From Dyella acidisoli (lineage in GTDB: Bacteria > Pseudomonadota > Gammaproteobacteria > Xanthomonadales > Rhodanobacteraceae): a stretch of DNA of 64,000 nucleotides. A program made the translations under genes and the position numbers. This document shows positions 1 to 7,756 of this stretch, in pieces; the first letter of the stretch is position 1, and every line of letters starts with the position of its first letter. The DNA is taken from positions 360,575 through 424,574 of the forward strand of contig NZ_BSOB01000017.1 of assembly GCF_030160295.1 (NCBI RefSeq). Reading direction: 5' to 3'. The notes under the pieces are model-generated. The model had not been told where the DNA came from, did no database searches, and saw only the letters and a program-made list of their open reading frames with translations.

Positions 1-10
1 TAGTTGCACT

Positions 11-42
11 GTCTGTCCGCGTAAGGACGCCGCGGACGGACG
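11..42 (-). terminator. possible hairpin downstream of the sensor kinase gene
   Basis: The arms GTCTGTCCGCG and CGCGGACGGAC can pair with one G-T wobble, just beyond the stop codon of the sensor kinase at 60-62. There is no clear T-run on the minus strand, so this could be a Rho-dependent end or only a chance hairpin. Confidence 0.3.
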
Positions 43-59
43 CTCTCAGCGGTGGATGT

Positions 60-2240
60 TCAAGCGCAGTTGTCTTTCGGCGGATGCTTATTCGTTTGCG
101 ATGGAGGAGCAGTGGGCAACTCGATGCCACACCACAGCGCCAATTCGGACTGGAGTACTGATAGCTGTAGTGGCTTCTTCAACAAGCCGTCTATGCCGCA
201 TTCGATACACCGCATGCGGTGATCGGCATCCGTGGATGCCGAGAGTGCCAGAATAGGCGTGTGGTGATGCGTTGTACTTTCACGTTCGCGGATCATGCGT
301 GTCAGCGTATAGCCGTCCATATCCGGAAGATCGCAGTCCATCAGGATCATGTCGAAGGATTCGATCTGATGCAGCCGTAATGCGGAAGCAGCATCCATAC
401 AGGAAGTTACCCGGCAGCCGATGGATTGAAGCTGCTGCTCGATAACGAATCGATTCGCCGGATGATCTTCGACAAGCAGGATCGAGGCGTGCTTCTGCGA
501 CGAGAAGGTTTTGCGTCGAGGCAGTTCGGCTATGGACCTGGTGGCGGGCGAGACTTGATCGGTTGATGCCGGCATTTCGCCAAGGGTAACCGGTACAGTG
601 AACGACACCGTGGTTCCGACGTTCACTTCGCTATGCAATTCGATGGTGCCACCCATCAATTCGACGAGCTGTCGACAGATATTCAGACCGAGCCCGGTAC
701 CGCCATAACGGCGGGAAATCGTATTGTCGGCTTGCGCGTAAGCTCGGAACAGGCGATTGCGGCGCTCGGCGGAGATGCCGATACCGGTATCCCGCACCTC
801 CACCGACAATTGCGCCGGCATGTCCATGCCATGGCTTTGATGCAGCGTCATTTCCAGGATGACGCTACCTCGTTCCGTGAACTTGACCGCGTTCGATAGC
901 AGATTGATCACTATCTGACGCAAGCGCGTGGGGTCTGTAATAACGACGGCCCCCGCGGAAATGTGCGATCGAAATACGAGTGGAAGACGCTTGGCTTGTG
1001 CCTTGTGGCGGACAATCTCTATGGCATCCTGGCCCAGTTTTTCAAGCTCGAATGGTAGCCATTCGAGCTTCATGCCGTTGACCTCGAGCTTCGAAAGGTC
1101 GAGCACATTGTCGAGCAGATGATGCAGAGCGTCTGCAGCAGATGTGGCATTGTCGACGATCTGTTGTTGCTTGCCATCGAGCCGGGTTTGCTTGAGCAAA
1201 TCCACGGACGAGATTACCGCACCTAATGGCAGCCGAATCTCATGACTCATCACTGCGAGAAAAGCTGCTTTGTCACGTTCGCTACGAACGGCTCGCCGGC
1301 GATCTCGGCGTGCGATCAGGAATAGGGTAATGAAAACCATCAGCGCTACCAAAGCGCTTACTGCTTGTAGAACATGAAAGCGGATCAGTACTTGCCACGA
1401 TGGCGCACCATAGTCGGTGTCGTCCATCCATTTGGCCATCATTTCGTCAGTTTGTTTGGCAGTGAGCGAAGCCAGTGATTTGTTGATGATGGACAACAGC
1501 TCAGGCGTGTCGCTGCGCATGCTCATGCGAATGCTGAGCAGGGCGTCATTCACCGTGCCGGAAACGTGCAATGTATTGAGGTATTTGCGCCGCCACAATG
1601 GCATCAGTGCTGCGTCCATATCGATCGCCGCATCCGCTTTGCCTTGCACGACGGCATCCAGAGCTGCTTCGGCGTTCGGGCTTGGCACTAGCGTGATGTC
1701 CGGAAAGCGTTCGAGCAGAAGCTGTCCGAAAAAGCCTTGGCTCCGTACTGCCACGCGCTTGCTGCGCAATTTTCCAAGATCGAAGATCGTGGGTGCAGAA
1801 TCGCGCGTGATGATCACGGCAGTGCCCACGAAATACGGGTCGCTGAGTACGACGTGGGGATCCGGCGCAGTCTTGGAAACATCTTCGGAGGCGACGGCGG
1901 GAAGCAGATCGACATTGCCGCGATCCAGCGCTCGCTGAGCTTGGTGCGGCTGTGCAGGGTCTATTTCCAGGACAGGTTGAAAACGCAATCCGCTGGTATG
2001 GGAAATGGCTGCAAGGTATTCGACCGCCAAGCCGGAGACTTTGCCGTTCTCTATATATTCGAAGGGGTGCCAATCCGGATATCCCGCGTACTTCACAACC
2101 GGATGCGCAGCCATCCACGCCCGCTCTTCGGGCGTGAAAAGCTCCTCTGTCTGCGACTGACTGATCCCAGGCACGAGAAGGCATAACATAATAAGTATCC
2201 GGCGCAGGAGCGTGAGATCACCGTCAAGTTGACCAATCAA
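60..2240 (-). CDS. BvgS/EvgS-like hybrid sensor histidine kinase with one Venus-flytrap domain
   Basis: A predicted inner-membrane hybrid kinase of 726 residues if read from 2240. It has a short hydrophobic N-terminal stretch (12-28), a periplasmic SBP_bac_3 (Venus-flytrap) sensor at about 36-275, one membrane helix (about 286-311), a HisKA domain with the phospho-acceptor H333 in MSHEIRLPL, an HATPase with DTGIGIS and GGTGLGLN, and a receiver domain (about 586-702) with phospho-acceptor D635 and the conserved K in LLKKP. Classical BvgS ends in an Hpt domain. Here that domain is missing, but a separate Hpt protein lies at 3473-3826 and could complete the relay (inference). The first 15 codons are antisense to a truncated fimbrial chaperone, so the original start was probably lost at a junction near 2190. 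The ATG at 2189 is an alternative start. Residue L337 replaces the usual T or N after the H-box, which is a mild oddity. Confidence 0.85.
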   Translation of the reverse strand: MIGQLDGDLTLLRRILIMLCLLVPGISQSQTEELFTPEERAWMAAHPVVKYAGYPDWHPFEYIENGKVSGLAVEYLAAISHTSGLRFQPVLEIDPAQPHQAQRALDRGNVDLLPAVASEDVSKTAPDPHVVLSDPYFVGTAVIITRDSAPTIFDLGKLRSKRVAVRSQGFFGQLLLERFPDITLVPSPNAEAALDAVVQGKADAAIDMDAALMPLWRRKYLNTLHVSGTVNDALLSIRMSMRSDTPELLSIINKSLASLTAKQTDEMMAKWMDDTDYGAPSWQVLIRFHVLQAVSALVALMVFITLFLIARRDRRRAVRSERDKAAFLAVMSHEIRLPLGAVISSVDLLKQTRLDGKQQQIVDNATSAADALHHLLDNVLDLSKLEVNGMKLEWLPFELEKLGQDAIEIVRHKAQAKRLPLVFRSHISAGAVVITDPTRLRQIVINLLSNAVKFTERGSVILEMTLHQSHGMDMPAQLSVEVRDTGIGISAERRNRLFRAYAQADNTISRRYGGTGLGLNICRQLVELMGGTIELHSEVNVGTTVSFTVPVTLGEMPASTDQVSPATRSIAELPRRKTFSSQKHASILLVEDHPANRFVIEQQLQSIGCRVTSCMDAASALRLHQIESFDMILMDCDLPDMDGYTLTRMIRERESTTHHHTPILALSASTDADHRMRCIECGIDGLLKKPLQLSVLQSELALWCGIELPTAPPSQTNKHPPKDNCA

Positions 2241-2846
2241 GACGAGAAGTCGCCGCTACTCGTGCAAGCCTGGATCGATGACGGCAATGAGAAGAGTACG
2301 CCGGATCAGCTCCATGTACCGTTCCTCCTGACGCCGCCCGTATTCCGCATCGACCCCGGTAAAGGGCAAGCGCTGCGGGTGTCCTACCTCAACGATAAAT
2401 CGCTGCCGACGGATAAAGAGTCGGTGTTTTGGGTAAATGTGCTGGAAGTGCCGCCCAAGCCCAAGGCCGTCAATAGTCAGCAGCCCAATACGCTGCAGTT
2501 GGCCTTTCGCACGCGCATCAAGCTGTTCTTCCGTCCCAAAGATCTGAAAGGTAATGCCGCTGATGCGCCGGGACAGCTACGCTGGAAGCTGGCGACAGAT
2601 GGTGCGGAACCGGCACTGGTTGCGGAAAATCCTAGTGCCTATTACGTCTCGTTTGAGAGCGTATCACTGGTTATTGATGGTAAGGACATCAAGAGCGAAA
2701 GCCCTCAAATGATCGTGCCCGGCGGCACGCAGCGTTACCCGCTCAAGGATTTTCACCCAGCCGCCGGCGCAAAGTTGGAAGTGCATTTCAAAAGCATCGA
2801 CGACTATGGTCAATTTGTTTCCCACACGGCGATGTTGACGCCATAA
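2193..2846 (+). pseudogene. fimbrial periplasmic chaperone (PapD-like), 5'-truncated
   Basis: The reading frame encodes most of a chaperone-usher pilus chaperone. An N-domain strand reads YPAQEREITVKLTNQDE, then come VFRIDPGKGQALRVSY and a C-terminal domain with KLFFRP and a YPLKDF-like segment. The frame opens right after a stop at 2184-2186. The signal peptide and the first beta strand, roughly 40-45 residues, are missing. The only start is an internal TTG at 2229, which falls inside the conserved strand and has no Shine-Dalgarno sequence. A chaperone without a signal peptide could not reach the periplasm, so I call this a remnant. No intact usher or pilin gene follows. The loss is shared with the 5' end of the facing sensor kinase, which points to a single deletion between two divergent genes. 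Confidence 0.8.
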
Positions 2847-3472
2847 CGGCGTAAAGAAGAATCTCGCATTGGCATCCCGGCACCGCATTTGTCGGTCACC
2901 ATTTTCAACAGGGACCGGCGATTTGCACGTGCGGGCTTTTGCTCAGAATAGGGTGCGTCTGTTTTCTAACGTTACCGACTTCAAGCTGAGCGAATCGATG
3001 GCGAGCAAGGGGACGTTCTGGCAAGACGATACCCAAGCCTGGCAAACGAGCGGCCTGAGTCAGATAGACCACATGGATGATACGGTGTGCATCAATTTGC
3101 ACATGTCGAGCTTTTCGTAACGATCTTATTCGGTAGGCCGTCTCTGTCATTTAACTTACAGGGTGTGTCGCCGGGAAGTCGCCGTCATCGATCAAGATGC
3201 AGTCGACAAGGGCAATCTGGAAAAGTTGAAAATTCTGGCTTGTCCGGGCATTGAGAGGATGTTGGACACCTTTCCTTCGGCCAAACTGAGGTGAGTTGGT
3301 TGCCCGGCGCTATGCTTGCCTGGCTCGATAAGGATCACGGTTTGGCTGATGTTGCTAGCCTGACAGCGATACAGTGAGATCGTAGGGGGAAGCTTTTTAG
3401 ACGTTCGGCGTTCGTCCATGACGGGAACTGCATCCGAATCACTGCCGCCATTCTTTCAGGGAGTAACGCGTT
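2847..3472. other. decayed intergenic stretch between chaperone remnant and Hpt gene
   Basis: I see no intact gene in these 626 bases. Short open frames occur (2869-3120 on plus; about 3170-3293 on plus, ending ...DTFPSAKLR), but neither resembles a family I recognise. A chaperone gene is normally followed by an usher. The frame just after the chaperone stop reads NLALASRHR, which might be a scrap of an usher leader, but this is weak. The stretch looks like residue of a degraded fimbrial or regulatory locus. Confidence 0.4.
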
Positions 3473-3826
3473 ATGGTCACTTCTCAGCATCCGTCCATCG
3501 CATCGGACTCGTATGCCGCAACCGGCAAGCCGGCCATGACGATCAGATTGTCTGGGAAAGATCGGCATATTCTCGTCGAATCGATCAGTCGCGACCTCGA
3601 AAGCATCGACGGTGCCTTGCGCCGGCATGACCAGTCCGGTCTGCTGGAATGTATTCATTCGTTGAAAGGCGCGTTGTTTATCGTCGGAGAGCACTCGGCG
3701 GCCAACGATTGTGGCATGGCTGAGCAGGGCGTTCAGACGGGAGGTCTGGACAAGTGCGAACGCGACATCGAATACCTGAAGTCATCGTTGCGCCGGCTAC
3801 TTCAGCGCTACACCGAAAACAGTTGA
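3473..3826 (+). CDS. stand-alone histidine phosphotransfer (Hpt) domain protein
   Basis: A small protein of 117 residues with the Hpt signature HSLKGALFIVGE. The phospho-accepting histidine is H62, followed by K65 and G66 as in other Hpt four-helix bundles. The domain takes phosphate from a hybrid kinase receiver and passes it to a response regulator, in the cytoplasm. An AGGGAG ribosome-binding site at 3458-3463 sits 9 bases before the ATG. The hybrid kinase at 60-2240 ends in a receiver with no Hpt of its own, so this protein is the obvious candidate partner (inference). No response regulator lies nearby. The first 20 residues look disordered. Confidence 0.8.
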   Translation: MVTSQHPSIASDSYAATGKPAMTIRLSGKDRHILVESISRDLESIDGALRRHDQSGLLECIHSLKGALFIVGEHSAANDCGMAEQGVQTGGLDKCERDIEYLKSSLRRLLQRYTENS

Positions 3827-4179
3827 GCCGTTCAATCTGCACGATTTCGAAGCGACGTGTTCAGACAGCAGACGCGTCGCTCTCGTTCTGCCACTGCACT
3901 GCGTAGCGAATTCGGTCGGCACGTCCTGCATGGGGCGATTGCGACTCACACCATTCAATCCGACGGCCGCGCTGGTGGCGGCCCGCCTTTGCAAAAAGCG
4001 TCGACGATCCACGAATACAGCCACTATGCCGACGGCGAATGGCCATCACACGCACATAAAAATGGCCCGTGCACGTCTTGGAGGGCACCGGTGTGTCCGA
4101 CCGGCGGAGGTGGCGTCGTGCACGGGCCTGTTTGCATGGTGGGACAGGCTGGTAGGGGCGTCTTGGCGAAATCCGGCAT
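3827..4179. other. intergenic stretch, convergent genes
   Basis: This holds no gene that I can support. It separates the convergent Hpt and permease genes and contains the permease terminator at 4064-4128. Confidence 0.5.
4058..4128 (-). terminator. Rho-independent terminator of the amino-acid permease gene
   Basis: The 12-base arms GGCCCGTGCACG (4064-4075) and CGTGCACGGGCC (4117-4128) are perfectly complementary. The 41-base loop contains a second small stem, CCGGT/ACCGG. On the minus strand the stem is followed by ATTTTTATG, giving a T-run. It sits about 50 bases past the permease stop codon. Confidence 0.7.
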
Positions 4180-5616
4180 CTAGGATGCGGATTCGTGCAC
4201 AGATGCTGCACTCTCGACCGATGTGCTCAGGCGGCTGTGATGACGGCCATAAGCGAAATACACCAGCAGGCCGAGCAGCAGCCAGAGCGTAAAACGCCAA
4301 TAGGTGATGGTGGGCAATCCCCAAATCAGCCAGCAAGAAAAGCCCACGCCGATCAGAGGTACCAGCGGCACCAGTGGTGTGCGGAAAGGACGTGTCATGT
4401 CGGGATGGCGCCGACGCAGTACCGCCACTGCAGTACAGATCACGATAAAGGCGCATAGCACACCTATGTTCACCAGTTTGGCCAATTCATCGAGTGGAAA
4501 CATGCCTGATGCAATCGCCGTGACAGCACCCAGCAACAGGGTAGTGCGGTGTGGTGTATGCCAGCGCGGATGTACTTTAGCGAACCAGCCGGGCAACAGG
4601 CCGTCGCGCGACAGCGCGAACCAGATCCGCGCGCCAGCGAGCAGGTTGGCGAAGATTACGCTGGTGATGCCGCAGATCGATGCCAGCGAAATCGCCACCA
4701 TCACTTGTGGCAAACCAATGGCGGTGAACGCACCCGCTACCGGCGCGGGAGTGTTGAGCGTGGTGTATGGCACGATACCGGTTAGCACCAGGCAAATGGC
4801 GAAATACAACGCCATCGCAATACCGAGCGACAGCAATACTGCGCGCGGCAGATCGCGTTGCGGATTGCGTGATTCTTCCGCGGCGGTGGTAAGCATGTCG
4901 TAACCAAACACCGCGAAGAACACCACGGCCGCACCGGTGACTACACCATGCACACCGAACGGCATGAACGGATGCCAGCGCTCGGGCTTCACATAGGCAG
5001 CGCCGGCTATCACGATGCCCGCCGCCGCGGCGATCTTGATTGCCACGATCGCCGTATTGAAGCGCGCGCCCCATTGCATGCGCGTGGCGAGCAAGGTGGT
5101 GATCAGCAGTGAAATCACAACCGCGGGAAGGTTGAACAAGCGCCCCGGCGCACTGCCATAAGCACCTTGCGCCCATACCGGCAATGGCAAGCCCATGGCA
5201 TCCAGCAAGGCCTGCACGTAACCCGACCAACCCACCGCAACTACAGCAGCGATCAGCGCGTATTCGAGCAGCAAGTCCCAGCCGATGATCCAGCCGGCGA
5301 ACTCGCCAAGCACAGCGTAGCCATAGGTATAAGCGCTGCCGGATACGGGAATGAGCCCGGAGAACTCGGCGTAGCAGAGTGCAGCCGCACCGCTGGCGAT
5401 GCCTGCGAGTAGGAATGACAACACCACTGCCGGTCCTGCTTGCGTGGCGGCAACTGTACCGGTGAGCACGAAGATGCCGACGCCGATGATGCCGCCCAAG
5501 CCGATGGCGGTGAGCTGCCAGAGTCCAAGCACACGTCGTAGCCCGCTGCGTTCCCCTGTTTCCTGCTGCATGGCGGCGACGGATTTGCGCCGGGTCATGT
5601 CGGTCCACAAGCTCAT
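4180..5616 (-). CDS. APC-superfamily amino-acid permease
   Basis: A 478-residue integral membrane protein with about 12 predicted helices. The first conserved helix reads IGLGGIIGVGIFVLTG, the substrate and backbone-binding motif of the amino acid-polyamine-organocation family. GSAYTYGYAVLGEFAGWIIGWDLLLEY, split over helices 3 and 4, fits the cationic amino-acid transporter (CAT/YfnA-like) branch. It probably imports amino acids by proton-coupled exchange or symport at the inner membrane. The specific substrate cannot be read from sequence. The start is supported by AGGGGA a few bases upstream of the ATG. It is monocistronic, with its own terminator and a family A inverted repeat directly upstream. 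Confidence 0.85.
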   Translation of the reverse strand: MSLWTDMTRRKSVAAMQQETGERSGLRRVLGLWQLTAIGLGGIIGVGIFVLTGTVAATQAGPAVVLSFLLAGIASGAAALCYAEFSGLIPVSGSAYTYGYAVLGEFAGWIIGWDLLLEYALIAAVVAVGWSGYVQALLDAMGLPLPVWAQGAYGSAPGRLFNLPAVVISLLITTLLATRMQWGARFNTAIVAIKIAAAAGIVIAGAAYVKPERWHPFMPFGVHGVVTGAAVVFFAVFGYDMLTTAAEESRNPQRDLPRAVLLSLGIAMALYFAICLVLTGIVPYTTLNTPAPVAGAFTAIGLPQVMVAISLASICGITSVIFANLLAGARIWFALSRDGLLPGWFAKVHPRWHTPHRTTLLLGAVTAIASGMFPLDELAKLVNIGVLCAFIVICTAVAVLRRRHPDMTRPFRTPLVPLVPLIGVGFSCWLIWGLPTITYWRFTLWLLLGLLVYFAYGRHHSRLSTSVESAASVHESAS

Positions 5617-5637
5617 GTGATGTTCCCCTGTGCCGAA

Positions 5638-5755
5638 TCGTCATTCCGGCGAAGGCCGGAATCCAGTGCAAATATGCGTCCGAAGGACACAAAACTGCTT
5701 TCGAGTGCTTCGCACGACCTATTGAAACTGGATTCCGGCCTTCGCCAGAATGACG
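5638..5755. repeat. family A inverted repeat (variant arms)
   Basis: The arms TCATTCCGGCGAAGGCCGGA and TCCGGCCTTCGCCAGAATGA flank a central spacer of about 60 bases. Each arm also contains its own smaller palindrome. It is a diverged copy of the repeats at 18701, 35103, 41120 and 53083, and lies between two genes. Confidence 0.75.
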
Positions 5756-5784
5756 AGCGTGGTGCGTCTGCGCAAATTGGATAA

Positions 5785-7560
5785 CTAGGGCTGTGCATAC
5801 GGCGACTCCCCACCCTTGGCAATGAACTGATCGATCCGCCGATGCAACACCGGCAACGGTACCGAGCCAGTAGAAAGCACCGCATCATGGAAGGCGCGAA
5901 TGTCGAACTTCTCTCCCAGCGCCTTTTCGGCACGCGCACGATCCTCGCGTATTTCAATCTCACCGAGGTAATACGACAATGCCTGCCCCGGCCATGCGAT
6001 ATAGCGATCCACCTCGGTGTCGATTTCATGTTCGGCCAACGCAGTGTTCTGGCGCAGATAATCCCGCGCCTGTTCGCGCGTCCAATGCAGATGATGCAGG
6101 CCGGTATCCACCACTAGCCGCGCCGCGCGCCAAGCTTGATAGCTCAGATAGCCGAATTGCTCATAAGGCGTCTGGTACATGCCCATCTCCTGGCCCAGGT
6201 ATTCGCAATACAAGGCCCAGCCCTCGCCGTAGGCGGAGATATAGGTGTAGCGGCGGAAGTCGGGCAGTCCCTGCATTTCCTCGGCCAATGGCATCTGCAG
6301 TGCATGGCCAGGCGAAGATTCGTGCAAGGTGAGCGCCGGCAGCGAATAGAGCGGGCGCGAAGGTAGATCGTAAGTGTTGACCAGATAAATGCCCGGACCG
6401 CCACGTCCACCCGTATAGATTGGCGCAAGATCCGGTGGCACTGGTTTGATCGCAAAGCGACGGCGCGGCAAATGGCCGATGTAGTCGCCTACCTTCCCAT
6501 CGACTTCCTTGGCGATCCAGGCTGCATCCTTCAGCAATTCATCCGGCGTTTTCGCGTAGAAGCGCGGATCGGTGCGTAGAAACTGGAGGAAGTCGGAGAA
6601 GCTACCCTTGAAGCCGGTCTGCTTGATGATGACCAGCATCTGCTGATGGATGCTGGCCATCTCTTTCAAACCCAGCGCATGGATGGCATCGGGGCCCATA
6701 TCCAGCGTGGTGTATTCGAGAATCTTCGATCGGTATAACGCTTGGCCGTCGGGCAAGTCCTCGGCAGCAAGCGTGGTGCGCGCATGCGGCATGTATTCAT
6801 TGCGCATGAATGCCAGCAGCTTGGCGTAAGCGGGAATGACTTTTTGCTTGATGGCTGCCAAGGCTTGGGCACGCAAAGCGGCTTGTTGCTCGGCTGGGAC
6901 ACTGGCCGGCATCTGCTTGAACGGAGCGTAGAACAGATTCTGCTCGCCTTGCGCGTCGACCACGGCTTCGATCGATTGATCGCGCCCTTTCAAGATGATT
7001 TGCGGGTGCGTGAATCCGCGGGCCAAACCCAGCCGCATGTTGGCGATCTGCTCGTCGAAGTAACGCGGTATGTCGCGCAGCTTGCCGAGGTAATTCTGAT
7101 AGTCCTTGGCGTTGGCGAAATGATCACGTGCCGCGAAACCGAGATCACTCCAGAATGCCGAGTCGCTATTGAACGGCATCTGCCAGGTTTTGAATGTCTG
7201 ATCACTCTGCAGCGTTTCGATCTGCTGCTTGTAGACGGCGTAGTTGACCTGGTCCTCTGCGCTGAGCTGCGCTTCGGGAATGGCGTCGAGTTGGGAGAGG
7301 ACGTTGTTCCAGTACTGCTCGCGCATCGCCTGCGTCGCTGCATCTACCTTCGGCAAGTGGTCGGCTGTCTTGCCTTGGCTGTCTTCGTCGTCGGCACCGG
7401 CGAATTGTTGTTGGCGCCATTGCCATTCGTGGGTGTAGAGATCGTGGAAGGTTTGGTCGGCGTCAGTTGCGGCGAGTACGGGTTGGATAACGAATAGCAA
7501 AAGAAGATACGTGGCGAAGCGTTTTAGTCCTTCTCCCTTCGGACTTCGGCATCTGCACAA
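5785..7560 (-). CDS. DUF885 family protein, predicted exported metallopeptidase-like
   Basis: A DUF885-family protein with a likely signal peptide (LKRFATYLLLLFVIQPVLA, cut before ATDAD) and the family's metal-site motif in LTLHESSPGHALQ (HExxxGH). A downstream segment, SAYGEGWALYCEYLG, supplies the second conserved acidic region. Related proteins are thought to be zinc-dependent peptidases or carboxypeptidases of the cell envelope; the substrate is unknown. The start is uncertain. The frame stays open to 7809, but that upstream part is a translated family A repeat (WIPAFAGMTT) and cannot be native. The best start in the native part is a TTG at 7560, giving 591 residues. Repeat insertion may have displaced the original start. 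Confidence 0.8.
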   Translation of the reverse strand: MCRCRSPKGEGLKRFATYLLLLFVIQPVLAATDADQTFHDLYTHEWQWRQQQFAGADDEDSQGKTADHLPKVDAATQAMREQYWNNVLSQLDAIPEAQLSAEDQVNYAVYKQQIETLQSDQTFKTWQMPFNSDSAFWSDLGFAARDHFANAKDYQNYLGKLRDIPRYFDEQIANMRLGLARGFTHPQIILKGRDQSIEAVVDAQGEQNLFYAPFKQMPASVPAEQQAALRAQALAAIKQKVIPAYAKLLAFMRNEYMPHARTTLAAEDLPDGQALYRSKILEYTTLDMGPDAIHALGLKEMASIHQQMLVIIKQTGFKGSFSDFLQFLRTDPRFYAKTPDELLKDAAWIAKEVDGKVGDYIGHLPRRRFAIKPVPPDLAPIYTGGRGGPGIYLVNTYDLPSRPLYSLPALTLHESSPGHALQMPLAEEMQGLPDFRRYTYISAYGEGWALYCEYLGQEMGMYQTPYEQFGYLSYQAWRAARLVVDTGLHHLHWTREQARDYLRQNTALAEHEIDTEVDRYIAWPGQALSYYLGEIEIREDRARAEKALGEKFDIRAFHDAVLSTGSVPLPVLHRRIDQFIAKGGESPYAQP

Positions 7561-7588
7561 CTTTCCAGAAGCCCCAATGTACCTAGTC

Positions 7589-7684
7589 GTCATCCCAGCG
7601 AAAGCTGGGATCCAGTGACTTTGGTTTTTCGATGTGTCTAAGCGAGGCTGAAAGGCGCTGGATCCCAGCTTTCGCTGGGATGAC
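7589..7684. repeat. family A inverted repeat (GTCATCCCAGCG variant)
   Basis: The arms GTCATCCCAGCGAAAGCTGG and CCAGCTTTCGCTGGGATGAC are perfectly complementary around a spacer of about 55 bases. The element lies inside the open 5' extension of the DUF885 gene. It is flanked at about 7527-7545 and 7727-7748 by partial family B arms (CTTCTCCCTTCGG and CCCTTAGGGAGAGGG), so one repeat may be nested in another. Confidence 0.75.
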
Positions 7685-7756
7685 GGTGAGGAAGGTTTGA
7701 ACCTCACAATAAATGTGTAGATACCTATGCCCTTAGGGAGAGGGAGGCGTTTCGCG

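Noticed and set aside
2869..3120. An 83-codon plus-strand frame after the chaperone remnant
   Set aside because: There is no ribosome-binding site, no recognisable domain, and it lies in a visibly decayed stretch.
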